From Artocarpus heterophyllus (Eukaryota > Streptophyta > Magnoliopsida > Rosales > Moraceae), in contig CM046354.1 of NCBI GenBank assembly GCA_025403435.1, positions 39,111,041-39,175,040 on the forward strand: a stretch of 64,000 nucleotides of DNA, written 5' to 3'. Numbering within the stretch: the stretch's first letter is position 1; each line of letters begins with the position of its first letter. The notes under the pieces were generated by a model. That model made no database searches. It was not told the DNA's origin and saw nothing but the letters and a program-made list of their open reading frames with translations. This document shows positions 22,861 to 34,412 of the stretch, piece by piece. Position numbers and translations under genes: made by a program.

Positions 22861-24065
22861 CGAAACACAAGTAGGTTCAATAGATTCGGGAAGGCGGTGT
22901 TTAGTAGTGGTTTGATAAAGACCTTTTAGGCTTATAGATATTCTTTTGAGAACGGGTGGTCATAGCATGAGAAGGCGTAGTTGGTTTGGGTTGCATAATT
23001 TGCATGGGCTTTACGTGGTGACTAGATGGAGTTTGGGTTGCATCGGCTTTACGTGTTTCATGGGTTGTCTGTGTGGGTTGCATGACTTACTGGGTGGTGA
23101 GGATTGAACTGGTTCTATAGTGTTTGTAGGCGGTGTGGAAATAGGAAGTGATAATGATTGTGCATTAGAAGAGTGAGATAAAGAAAGAGAAGTAGTGGAG
23201 GAAATAGAACAAGGATTAGGAAAAGAAAGATTACCTGCAGCCACGGTGGAAGGCGGTAATGATTGCATAGCAAGTGGAAGCATAGAGCATGAAGAAGACA
23301 CAGCAAGGAGATGATGTGGTTAAACTGGGAAGTATAGATACAGGAGGATCATTAATTGCACGGAACCAATTTAGTGTAGTGTAAGATGAAGTAGACAAAT
23401 GGGAGAATGGGAAGGCATTTTCAACAAATCTAACATGGCGGGAGTGAAAGACTTTGTTAGAGGTGGGATCAAGACATATATATGCACTTTGATTAAGAGA
23501 ATAGTCAAGAAATACACACGGAAGAGACATAGGTTCCAATTTGTTAGAAGTATAAGGCTTCAACCAAGGATAACACAGACAACCGAATATGCATAATTTA
23601 TTGTAATTTGGTTTAACCTGAAAAAGCATTTCGTATGGAGAAGAAAATTTTAGAATTGGAGTGTAAAGGTGATTGACTAAATAAACAGCGTTTGAAACGC
23701 ATATGACCAATATTTTTGTGGAATTTTTACTTGATAAAATAAGGTTAATCCTCTATCAACAATGTGTTTATGTCTTCTTTCAACTAAACCATTGTGTTGG
23801 GTGGTATAATGAGGTGTTTTGAGATGTTGAATTCCAAGAGTGGAAAGAAAATCTTTGAGAGCAGTGTACTCACCGCCACCATCGGAATAAACCGTGGCTA
23901 TTTTGGTCTTAAAATAATATTCAACTAAAGCTTTGAATTGGCGAAATATAGGAAAGACATCAGATTTTAAGCGTAAAGGATATAACCAAATATAGTGAGC
24001 ATAATGATCTAAAAAAATAACATAATAACGAAAACCGTCAATAGATTAAATTGGAGAATGATCTC
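22861..24065 (-). pseudogene. Element A integrase core and C-terminal region
   Basis: From 24065 leftward: SIDGFRYYVIFLDHY (first Asp of the DDE core), ATVYSDGGGEYTALKDFL (second Asp), TQHNGLVERRHKHIVD (catalytic Glu). Then at 23710-23231 SPYEMLFQVKPNYNKLCIFG, CYPWLKPYTSNKLEP and FHSRHVRFVENAFPF, the conserved copia segment downstream of the core. A serine/proline-rich linker (23300-22900) connects it to reverse transcriptase. Frameshifts and stops are present. It is cut at 24065 by element D and resumes at 35704. Confidence 0.88.
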
Positions 24066-24844
24066 TATTGGGGTATAATTTGGTCAAGCCCAAATTGCCC
24101 ACAGGCCTAGAACGATGGCCCACTATTACAAATAGAACTAGTCGAGTGGAGCGAAGCAACCCAAGATCTGTCTTTGAAGTGTAAATCAAGCCGATGCTTC
24201 GTCTTATTCAATCGGCTCGATTCTACATGATCTTCATCTCTACAGACTCATCAGTTAAAGATAATCCAGACGCGTTTCCAAGTGTTAGATTGACAGGATC
24301 GATCGGCCTGAACTGACGGTTATCAGCACGAATTGTCGGTTATTAGCACGTCTAACCATGAATTGAAACGTGGAGAAAGCACGATTCATGCAGCCTATCA
24401 CGAACTAACACGTGTCCCACTATTATGGTTACCTCTAATGCACTTCCTCATTCTACCAGATGGTTGAAGACCACGACTCATGCATACTCTCTATATAAAG
24501 AGACAGCTGCTTCATTGTATGTGGACAATAAATGGGACACACATAAACTCTGCCAAATAGAATTCTCGTCTTTTCTTTATGCTCTCTTGTAATCTGTACC
24601 CAGAAGTCATATTAAAGTACAATGTACATAGCTCTGTTAACAAAGTGAATTACTCTAAATTCTACGTGTGGTATTTTTACTTTTAAAGTATTATTTTATT
24701 CTTTCCATTGCAGTTTGATCTTACACCTTCGTTTAAAAGCTAATAGGTCTAATTAACGGTGATTTGAGGGCCCAAGTTTCTTAAATAAAACAAAAACAAC
24801 ATGAACTAATATTTTTATATTTGATTGTAGATACACCGTCTACA
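24066..24844 (+). repeat. Element D 5' LTR
   Basis: Starts TATTGGGG (probably once TGTTGGGG) and ends CGTCTACA. It carries a TATA box TATATAAA at 24492-24499. By eye about 13% different from 34921-35698 over the first 280 bases. Confidence 0.92.
24492..24499 (+). promoter_or_regulatory. TATA box in the D 5' LTR
   Basis: TATATAAA followed by GAGACAGCTGC. The same box is kept in the 3' LTR at 35347-35354, so it is a conserved LTR promoter element. Confidence 0.6.
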
Positions 24845-24847
24845 GTT

Positions 24848-24864
24848 TGGCACCCACTATGGGG
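24848..24864 (+). promoter_or_regulatory. Element D primer binding site
   Basis: TGGCACCCACTATGGGG three bases after the LTR end. It resembles the TGGCGCCCACCGTGGGG primer site seen in plant Tat-type gypsy elements, with two C-to-T/G-to-A type differences. Confidence 0.75.
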
Positions 24865-24905
24865 CTTTTAGATCATCAACTCTAAGATCTCTAGCTTAAT
24901 CGTAA

Positions 24906-26600
24906 ATGGCTGACAACACTAACGACCAGGACGTTCCTAAAACTACAAATGAAGAGACTACAACAACTCCCCAGGTTAACCCATGGATGGAAGCCCTTAT
25001 GGCAGAAGTAGAAGCTCTGAAGAGAATGCCCCAGGAGCAGGCAACTAGTTCTTAAGAATGAGACAAAAGGTTGGAGCAACTCAGCAGTGAGAATTTTGCC
25101 TTGAGAATCCAAATTAGCTATCAAAACTCGCAGATGACCTCATTATCCTATTATCACCCGTACTATGGGTATTCGACATACCCAATATCAACGGCGGCAC
25201 AGTGGCAGTTTCAGATACTACAGCAAGGTAGATAGCAATCCACCTACAGCCCAATTAGTAGGATGCAACCGTTGTACACACCCTCAACTCCAGCATCAGA
25301 AACTACCCCAGCAACAACCACAACAACAGCTTCGACAATTGTAGCATTGCCCGCTACAACAATGGCTATGACAATGTGAACGTTCACACGGAGTCGAGCT
25401 AACAAAACGATGTAGCAGATGAAACCAAAAGGGAGGTCGAACCAACCATTCAATTTGATGAAATGTCAACACAGACTCTGTTAACTCCAGAGTCAATTCA
25501 GCAGATGATGGAAAAGATGCTCGAACAGAACACTAAGCTCGTGGAGGAGAAGGTTGACCAGAAGTTTTCAAAAGCAACAAGCAAAACACCAGCATTGGAT
25601 GACATCTTGAAGAACATTCAAGAAACCCCGTTTACAAGGAGAATCAAATCAGTTGCACATTCAAGTATGGAAATCTTGTGTTCGCTCGCTTCGACGAGAC
25701 GTCTGATCCCAAGGATCATTTATTGCAATTCAAGAATGTAGTGAGTGCAACAATCATACCAGATTTGATCCTTGATGAAATGATATGCAAATTGTTCATG
25801 TAGAGTCTCAAGGGGCTGGCTCTGTGATGGTTTAGTAATCTTCATACTGGCTCGATCGATAGCTTCGAAGAACTGGCAGATTCATTCGTTAAGGCCTATT
25901 CTATGTACATTAAGGCCAACAAGACCACCAAAGACTTGTGGTCAGTCATTCAAAGCCCAAGCGAATCCCTACGAACGTATATTAAAAGATTCAGTAAGAC
26001 ACTCTCTAAGATTTTAGATTTGGAAGATGGAACAGCTCGAGAAGCACTAAAGAAAGGACTTCTGTATAAATCCTCTTTCAAGAATAGCATATGCTCTGAT
26101 TACCCATAGACTATCCAGAAAGCTTCGAATAGGGCAAAAGGATGGATCGATTTGGAAGAAGAAAATGAGCGATGCGAATAAGAAATGGCCAAAAAACGAG
26201 ATCAGATTAGATGGGGGGGAGAGAGCAAAAATCGTAGACAGACTAAAAAGGATGGACAAGGATGCCTCTGAAAAGGGAATAGAGGAAGAGAAACTGAGGC
26301 CAAATAGGACATTATCATCACCAAAGTATGCCTTGAGCATATCCCCAATAGAACTTGTTGCACAGCTCAAGAGAAAAGATTATGTCAGATGGCCAAGCAA
26401 GATGGTGTCGAGCCATTCATGTGACCAATCAAAGTACTACGAGTTCCAGGGCATTTAACGGTCGACTACAAGGCATTGCGGTCAAAAATTATAGAACTGC
26501 TTAAAAAGGGACATCTAAAAGAGTATTTGTCCAAAAGAGGAAGGAAAGTCTATGGGTTCTACAGAGAAAGAGGAAGATAGAAGGATCGTTGAGCCCAAGA
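24906..26600 (+). pseudogene. Element D gag (broken)
   Basis: Opens at ATG 24906 (MADNTNDQDVP), followed by NPWMEALMAEVEALKRMPQE, a Thr/Pro-rich segment, then LLTPESIQQMMEKMLEQNTK near 25480. The Gag core includes the segment around 25903-26109 (SPSESLRTYIKRFSKTLSKI, ALKKGLLYKSSFKNSI), matching retrotransposon gag proteins of Tat elements. VDYKALRSKIIELLKKGHLK near 26460 is the conserved linker before protease. At least six stops or frame changes are present. Confidence 0.8.
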
Positions 26601-27237
26601 CAAGACGCCATCACCACCACCAATCAGGAAGATCATAGGAGCCATTTATGGAGGCTCTGTTCTTAATGGCGATTATGCTAACCCGATGAAGGCTCACCAG
26701 CGACGAGCGAGCCAAGCTATTATTAGCTTGACAACAGATGAATACGGTGAGCACATTATTTTGTTTCGAAGTGGCGAGGCATTCAGGCTCGACACTCCAC
26801 ATGACAATGCTTTGGTTGTTAAGCGCAACATCGTGAATTGCAAAATTGGCAGAATATTGGTTGACAATGGAAGTTCTGCCAACATCTTGTTCCTTTCAAC
26901 ACTAAAGGAGGTGGAAATCGATGAAGAAGAGGTTGAGAAATCTACCATGTCATTGGTAGGTTTCAATGGCGAAGCAACAATAACCATTGGGAGAATCAAA
27001 CTCCCTGTTTATGCAGTAGGTGAAAACAAGATGACTAGTTTCCTTGTTATGGATTGCCCTTTAGAGTATAACACCATTCTCGGGCGGCCCTGGATACACA
27101 TCATGAAGGTTGTCCCATCAATGTACAACCAGAGGATCAGGTTCCCAATGAAGCGAGGGATTAGAGAGATACGAGGAAGTCAAAAAGCAACACGGAGCTA
27201 CTATGCTACTGTTATGAAGCAAAAGAAGGCTTTATAG
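26601..27237 (+). pseudogene. Element D protease region (mostly open)
   Basis: IIGAIYGGSVLNGDYANPMK leads into DNALVVKRNIVNCKIGRILV and VDNGSSANILFLSTL, the Tat-type aspartic protease whose motif is DNGSS in place of DTG. The domain continues with LVGFNGEATITIGRIKLPV, FLVMDCPLEYNTILGRPWIH and ends in a basic tail at TAG 27235-27237. The 183-codon stretch from 26686 is open and is the best preserved coding part of D. It would release Gag and Pol products from the polyprotein. Confidence 0.88.
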
Positions 27238-27339
27238 CAATTGCAGACACAGAAGCAAGACAAATCTAGTAATCAAGACTTTGTCGAATAAGTTTTGGAG
27301 CGGCTTGATGAAGTTCAAATAGATATAAAAAAATGAAAG

Positions 27340-28700
27340 ACATATAGTGAAGATTGGGTCACAACTTGACCCTGAGGTAAAATCCCAAATTATTGATATC
27401 TTGAAAGCTAATAACAATTGTTTCGCGTGGTCCCATGCAGATATGCCAGGAATCGATCCAAGCATAATCTTAGATTGACTCAACGTCGATCTAGACCATA
27501 AACCTGTACGGTAGAAAAGAAGAAAACTTAGAATTAAGCGAAGCAACATCGTGAAGGACAAAGTGAGAAGACTGCTCGAGGCTGGGTTTATTCGTCCCGT
27601 ATAGTATCTGGATTGGCTTGGCAACGTGGTGATTGTGAAGAAGAAAAATGGTAAGTGGTGGATGTGTGTTGATTTCACAGATTTAAACAAAGCCTGCCCA
27701 AAAGACAGTTACTCGTTACCACATAGCAATCGACTCGTCGATGCAATGGTCGGTCATGAAATTTTAAGCTTTCTTGATGCATTCTCTAGCTACAACCAAA
27801 TCCTTCTATATCTAAATGACCAAGAGAAGACCGCTTTTATTACTGAGTAGGGGATTTTTTGTTTCAAGGTTATGCCATTCGGCTTAACGAACACGAGAGC
27901 CACCTACTAGAGGCTGGTCAACATAATGTTTGAATAGAAAATTGGTAAGAATATGGAAGTGTATATTGATGAAATATTGGTCAAGTCTTTGCAGGCCTAC
28001 CTCCATGTTCAACATCTACAAGAATGCTTCGACGTTCTTCAAAAATATGGCATGAAACTAAATCCAGAGAACTGTACCTTTGGAGTGGCAAGCGGTATGT
28101 TCCTGGGTTACATCATGATGAAGCGAGGAATTAAAGCAAACCTAGACCAAATAAAAGCCTTCTAATTGATGCCATCACTGAGAACCAAGCATGAGATACA
28201 TAAACTTATAGGTCGAGTTGTCACACTTAGTTGATTCATAGCCTAGCCCATGGACAGATGCCTTCTATTTTTCTAGTTGCTTAAGAAAAATACAAAGTTT
28301 GAATGGAATGAACAATGCAAAGAAGCATTCTAGGAATTGAAGAGACACTTTACCACTCCACCGATCCTCTAGAAGCTTAAAGATAGAGAGTCGCTATATC
28401 TGTACTTGGCGATTTCAGAAACTGCAGTAAGTTTTGCCCTAGTCCGAGAGGAAGATGCGGTCCAAAAACCAGTTTTCTTCATAAGCCACACCATGTTGGA
28501 TGCCGAAACGAGGTCCACTGTTGTTGAAAAGCTCACACTTGCACTCTTCATGTTAGCTCAAAAGCTCTATTTGTACTTTCAAGGCCGCACTATAATGGTG
28601 TTGTCATCTTTAACGATGCAAGCTATCCTGCACAAACTGAACATCTCTCGAAGACTGACAAAATGGGCTGTTAAGTTGATAGAGTTCGACATCAAATAGA
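27340..28700 (+). pseudogene. Element D reverse transcriptase and first RNase H (YIDE active site)
   Basis: Blocks in order: NNCFAWSHADMPGIDPSI, RRLLEAGFIRPV, VVIVKKKNGKWWMCVDFTDL, NKACPKDSYSLP, ILSFLDAFSSYNQILL, FKVMPFGLTNTRATY, then MEVYIDEILVKS (about 27953). The family reads YVDD or YIDD here; Glu replaces the second Asp. RNase H follows with FEWNEQCKEAF, LYLAISETAVSFALVREED, PVFFISHTMLDAETR and LTKWAVKLIEFDI. About ten stops are scattered through it. Confidence 0.88.
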
Positions 28701-28769
28701 CCTTGGACGGCACAAAAAGCTCAGGTGCTTATAGATTTTGTTGCCGAATTGACGTACAAGCTAGTCAAG

Positions 28770-29153
28770 TAAGGGTCGAAGCGATGGACCATGCAAGTCG
28801 ATGGATCCAGCAATGAAAAGGGATCAGGAGTAGGAGTGCCATTGAAGTCACCAACTGGTGAGGAAATCGAGCTGAGTTTTTTACTAGGATTCAAGGCTGC
28901 AAACAATGAAGCTTAATACGAGGCTATGGTTGTTGGTATAAGGCTTGTTGCCACGCTGGGGGCTTCTGAACTTGTTGGGGAAAGCGACTCCACATTGATA
29001 GTTAACTAGATAAATGAGGACTATGAAGCTAGGGATGAAAAGATGCTTTCATACCTGAAGCTAGTTAGCAAGCTAAAGGCACAGTTTGACCATTTTGAAG
29101 TGAAGCACATCCCGCGAGAATATAACTCTAGAGCTAATGCATTGCTAATTTAG
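28770..29153 (+). pseudogene. Element D second (Tat-type) RNase H-like domain
   Basis: WTMQVDGSSNEKGSGVGVPL, LGFKAANNEA followed by YEAMVVGIRLVATLGAS, ESDSTLIVN, and FEVKHIPREYNSRANALL give the four acidic-residue blocks of an RNase H fold (D in VDGSS, E in NNEA-YEA, D in ESDS, and the IPR.YN.RAD-like end, where the last Asp is replaced: RANALL). Plant Tat elements are known to carry such an additional archaeal-type RNase H between the usual RNase H and integrase. A stop (TAA) inside NNEA-YEA and another after IVN break it. Confidence 0.82.
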
Positions 29154-30490
29154 GATCTTTAGTTGAAATTAGCGAGAGAAAAATAATTCCCTTGGAATGG
29201 ATTGACAATCCGAGCATTGAGTTGGCTGAGGAGACAAACTATGTGGACCCGAGAGACGATTGGAGGAGTCCTTTTGAGATGTACATAAGTGATAGTTGGT
29301 TACCTGAAGACAAGCAGGCAGTGAGAAAGATTAAAGTTCAAGCTATAGGATATTGCTTGATTGATGAGAAGCTTTACAGGCGTTCCTTCATAGGTCCCTA
29401 TCTTTGCTGTCTAGGAGAAGACGAGGTCGGGAGGGTTATTTGGAAGGTACACGAAGATTCGTGTGGCAACCACTCAGGAGGAAAATCATTGTGTAACAAA
29501 ATTAAGAGGCAAGGATTCTACTAGCCAACAATGTAGGGCGATTGTGAGAACTTTGCTCATAAATGTGACAGCTGCCAGAGACACGCACCTACCATTCACC
29601 AACCTACTGAGAACTCTCGTCGGTCAGTTCGCCACACCTATTCATGAAGTATTTAATGGATGTGATCAGACTGTTTCCTCCTGTTTCTGGGCAAGTCAAG
29701 TATCTCCTCGTCCTTATGGATTATTTTTCTAAATGGGTCGAAGCTGAAGCATTTGTAGACGTTAAAGAGCGAGATGTCAAAAGATTCATTTGAAGGAATA
29801 TCATCTGTTGATTCAGAGTGCCAAGAGAGATAGTCATCAATAATGGCTCCCAATTCATTTCCTCGTCCTTCAAGAAGTTCTGTCACGACTAGAACATTAT
29901 TTTAGGCTTTTCCACACCAAGGTACCAGCAAGAAAACGGGTAGGTAGAGGCAACGAACAAGACAATCGTGAAGAACCTAAAGAAGAAATTAGAGGCTAGG
30001 AAAGGATGTTGGGTCGAGGAGCTCCCCATGGTGCTTTGGGCCTATCAAACGACTCCAAAAAGGGAAACTGATGAATCCCCTTTATTGCTTGTGTATAGAA
30101 CAGAAGCAGTCAATCCAGCAGAAGTAGTCGCTCAGGATCTTCGGGTCAATTGCTCGCTACTAAACGAAGCAAAGAATGATGATATGATGAAGGATGCTTT
30201 GGATTTGATAGACAAAAAAGAGGGATAATACCTTATATTGCCTTGGACGTTATCAGTAAGCAGCCGCCAGGTATTATAACCAGAAGGTGAAGATTAGAAA
30301 GTTCAAGGAAGGCAAACTCGTACTCAGAAAAGTCTTTTAGAATACAAAGGAAGCCTTTTTTGGGAAATTGGTGGCCAATTGGGAGGGTCCTTATCGGATT
30401 CAAGCAGTTGTTCGAGATGGGGTCTACAAGTTGGAGAAACTTGATGGCTCAATCATAACCAATGCTGGAACATGCTTAACTTAAGGAAGT
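29154..30490 (+). pseudogene. Element D integrase (broken)
   Basis: IPLEWIDNPSIELAEET and PFEMYISDSWLPEDKQ precede the HHCC finger (HEDSCGNHSGGKSLCNK ... CDSCQRHAP). Core fragments after 29560 change frame: VPREIVINNGSQFISSSFKK carries Asn for the usual Asp of DNG.QF, and YQQENG precedes VEATNKTIVKNLKKKLEARK (catalytic Glu). ELPMVLWAYQTTPKRETDES and LLVYRTEAVNPAEV follow, then GKLVANWEGPYRIQAVVRDG near 30360, the end of gypsy Pol. The enzyme would insert element DNA, but it is destroyed by stops. Confidence 0.87.
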
Positions 30491-30699
30491 ACTATGTCTA
30501 ACATATTCCTTTTAAAATTTTGCCAAGTTTTTGTTCAATTTGATGTAATTGAACTACATTCAGCTTGATCCCTACACATAGGTATGTAGGCAGCTCGTAA
30601 ACTATAAACGAGTACTGTTGCTTTATTAATTTGAATGTTCTTTTCCCAAGATCATCAATAACAAGCTCTTGGATCAACTTAGCCAAAATTTTAGCCATC

Positions 30700-31420
30700 T
30701 TCATGGCTTAACACGATCTCAGACTCGATAAACTTGCTCTTACCATGCCATCACGGCTAACTTTGGACTCGATCAACTTGATCCAAACTCTATATTAAGC
30801 GCCATTATCATGGCCGATTTTGAACTTAATCAACTCGATCCAAATTTGCCTCTATAGAGCCATCATCATGGCCTACTTTGGACTCGATCAATTCAATTCG
30901 ATTTTGAACCTACTATGTCATCATCCTAGTTAAATTTGGGCTTAAACAACTCTAGCTGATGATGTTCCCATGCCATTATCACAGCTCACTGTCAACCATG
31001 GATTTGACCAACTCGTTTCCGAGTTTGATCTTATATTGCCATCTTCATGGCTCAATCCGATCAACTCGGTAGAGTTCGATCTCACTTTACATGGTAGAGT
31101 ACAAATGTGAATTTGATCAACTCGCTTCTGAGTTTGATCCTATATCGCCATCTTCATGACTTGGTGCAAAACCAAACTCAATCAATTCTTTGTGTTTGAC
31201 CTTAAAATGCCATCATCATGGTTTAGTCTTTACTTTGGACTCGATCAACTCACCTCGAGTTATGCAACTATCTAGGCTCAGTCCTTTAAGCCGATCAACT
31301 CCTTACGAATTTGATCTTGAAATGCCATCTACATGACTCGATAACAAATTCTGATGACCACATCGCTAAGAGTTCGATCCATGCCATTATAATGGTTTGA
31401 TTCAATTTACGATGGACATT
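30700..31420 (+). repeat. Degenerate short-period repeats downstream of D integrase
   Basis: Alternating words such as CATGCCATCATCATGGC and GACTCGATCAACTTGATCC recur about every 60-70 bp between roughly 30700 and 31400, strongly diverged from each other. No frame is open through them. They lie between pol and the antisense ORF in the 3' region of D. Confidence 0.6.
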
Positions 31421-31699
31421 TTCAATTCAATTGGTAACTACATACATGTTTTGACATTCTCTTGGCTTTTAATTTATCGATTCGCATGACAATTTAAATG
31501 TCTTGTTAAATTTTGTCAAGCGTTTGATGAAGAAGTATATACTAAGAGTATGAGTAATCCATAGTTGAACTTGTGCATGGTTGAATTTTTGCTCTATATT
31601 TGAAATTTTAAAATTTGTTTGATACAAATTGTTCAACAATAGCAAAACAAGAAAACAAATAAAATTTTCTCAAGAATCTCCTCCTTCCGCGGTATAAAT

Positions 31700-33870
31700 A
31701 TTTTCGCCCTCAGTAGGCTCAACATTAGGGGGCTTGACAATTTGCTCGCCTGATGACGACGCATCAACTCTAGAGTCTCGAGTAGCAGGCTTAGTCATCA
31801 CTTCCTCATAGACTTACTCGCTTTCATCGATGACTTGAACAATGGAGTCGTCCAGGGATAACAACTCTTTTAGTTCCTTGATCTCCTCATCGATTGCTTT
31901 AGTGCTGAGTTTACCTTACTTGAATTCTATTAAAGCCTCGAGTCGTGCCCTGAAGGAGGATATGTCATGGACCTCGAGCAGCTGCTCCTTGATCTCCTTG
32001 ATGTCCTTGTCCTTCGCTTCCACTGTTTTCTTAAGGTTTTTGATCTTCTCCTCAGCCAGACGAAGGCTACTGCCCATGTTTAGCACCCTTTCTTTGACCT
32101 ATTCAAGGTATCAGCTGCTTCGTTGAGTTCTTTTTTCTTATCATCCCTCTCAAACTTGATCTTCCTAAGCTCTTCTCCAAGCTCCTTATTTTTCAAAAGC
32201 TCTTGTTTGTACTTGTAAACAACTTCGTTCGCAATGAGATTGTGGAGTAAAAGAGCCAATATGACAGGAAAGTTTAGTATGAATCAATTTGAATGAACTT
32301 ATTCAGTTTGAAAACAATTTCATTATTTACTTGTCCCATGGCCACAACCGATTAAATAGCTAAGAAAACGGCTTCCCACCTAGAAGTTCTTCATCCTTGG
32401 TAAGTAAAAATTTACTACTGTTCTTGTAACTGCTTCCCTGTCCTGGGCGATGCTGACGTCCTTAGGAACATCAAGGATTTTGTCAGGAACCCACGCTTCG
32501 ACGTCTTTGGCTGGAGTAGAAGGCCTAGTCCCTTTCTTTTTCTTTGATGTTGAGGGCTATATATCAAAAAAGAGGAGGTGGAGGAAGATCAGATGAATCG
32601 ATTAAAAGGGCTGCCTTTTTCTAGACCAAAGGCTTGCCAGTCAGTCTTTTTTTTTTCTTTGCTACTTTCTCAGTAGCTTTCTTTTTCCTCATCTCACCAA
32701 CCGAAGGGAGTGTGACCTTCATTGCTAATAGCGTAGTGTCTGCGAGAACAACGTCTTCGTCAAATAAAGGAGTAACATATTTCAACAGACGATACAGCCA
32801 CTGAAGTGCACCGTAGCAGATAAAGACCCACTGGACTCATTTTGAAAATCAAATAGGAATACCTATTGGGATTTCTCTAAAATGCTTCCAAATTGACGAC
32901 TTCCTGAGTCAATCAGGGTGAGAGATTTCAGCCCAAGTCCATCCCTTCAATGCGAGCAAAGTGTCTAACCTCACTTGAAAACTCTCGCCAATGGGGGCGG
33001 GATGATTCAGCTCGTAATCTACAAGGAGACAAATGTTTAAGGATTAGTAGGAACTCCTACTTGAAATGAATTCAAATGTCTGTACTTACCAATGTGACCA
33101 AATGCAAATCAGAAGGGTAGTCGAGCAGTTAGTTTGAAAGAGCCGCAATTGATTAACATGAAGAAATATCGCTCTTCCCAATGTCTATCTGCATTAACAA
33201 ACTTGGTAATGAGTTGTTTTGACTGCCTGTATACAAAGTAGAAGCAGCCTGGGTTTTTGTTGTTCATCTTCAAAAAATAATACCGGAGGAAGTCGTAGAT
33301 GTCAAAATCGATGCCAGATTCTTCAACGAGCACCATAAAAGTGATTAGTAGCCGAACTCCATTAGGCATAAGTTGAGTCATGGAGATGTCGAAATGATTG
33401 ACAATCTCTATCACGAATTCTGGGATTGGCACTCGAAGACCAAGTTCGAACCACTTTGTGTGTATGCAAAACCAGTTGTTGTTTTGCGTATTTGCTCTTT
33501 CCTCTAGATATGGTAATCGAATTTCTACTCAGGATGGGATTCCATACTTTGATCTTATAGTTACCAATTCTTCCTTAGTCAAGACGGATTTTGGATTTTT
33601 TGTAAAGAAGGACACTCCCTTGGTAGGAGAAATATGCTTCCTCTTTTTGAGCGATTCAAGTGTGTCAATTCTCGTCGAAAGACCCGCAGGCTGGTTTCTT
33701 TCTTCCCTTGGGTTTGTTGCCTCTCAGCTGGTCTTAGCACCACCAACTCTCAAACTTGATTCAATTATGGATTGCTGACGAATCATTTTGTCAATTTCTC
33801 TTTTGTCGTTGCTCGACAAGGGGTCCTTACCACTGCTTGTGCTGGAGTCAATGAAGATTGCTTTTGACAT
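31700..33870 (-). pseudogene. Antisense extra ORF of element D (gypsy-type transposon-domain protein)
   Basis: Runs opposite to gag-pol. It opens at minus-strand ATG 33870 (MSKAIFIDSSTSSGKDPLS). The clearest part, 33432-33109, has PEFVIEIVNHFDISMTQLMP, FMVLVEESGIDFDIYDFLRY and DRHWEERYFFMLI, which I match from memory to the plant 'putative gypsy type transposon' domain (Transposase_28 type). A plausible 71-bp intron lies at 33019-33089 (minus-strand GTAAG donor, CCTTGTAG acceptor), after which DYELNHPAPIGESFQV continues the domain. The distal part is lysine/glutamate-rich and coiled-coil-like. Several stops. Such antisense ORFs are known in Tat elements; their role is unknown. Confidence 0.72.
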
Positions 33871-34412
33871 TTTTACAGAAACAAGTTTTTCAAAGGAGAT
33901 CTAGGGCTTGAAGATCTAAGGTCTAAAGAATCCCAGAATCTAAAGAATCTTAACAGTTCATAAAGTTCTAAACTTGCGATAGCCAACAGGCTAGGGAATC
34001 GTAAATTTTCTCAGAAAATGGTATGAAAAATGGTATCAAAAAGCTCAAAATTGAAAGAGAAATAAGGTTATGGAAAGAAAATGGCAAGAAAATCAAAAGA
34101 AAAGAGAGAAATCTTGCCTGGAAATCGCTGGAAAACTTTGAAAAAATGAATGAAAATCACCTTTAGTTCGAAGAAGAAGAAGCAAAATGAAGAGGAGAGA
34201 GAAAATGTATGTTATATACTACTTGAAGGAGTCTGATCGACGGTTGATCTAAGGGCTAAGGTTACGCGTCTTTTTGAATTCCTGCTCAAATTGAGGCGGT
34301 GTCCTTTTGAATTAGGTGCATACATCAGCGCCGCAGAGATATTTTGGAGCCTTTCAATTGCGTTGTGACACGTGTTACAGGTAGTTGAGTATCACGATTT
34401 CTTGAGGAAGGG

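Noticed and set aside
30700..31420. CRISPR-like or satellite array
   Set aside because: Repeat units are strongly diverged with no regular spacers, the host is a plant, and the tract lies inside a gypsy element.
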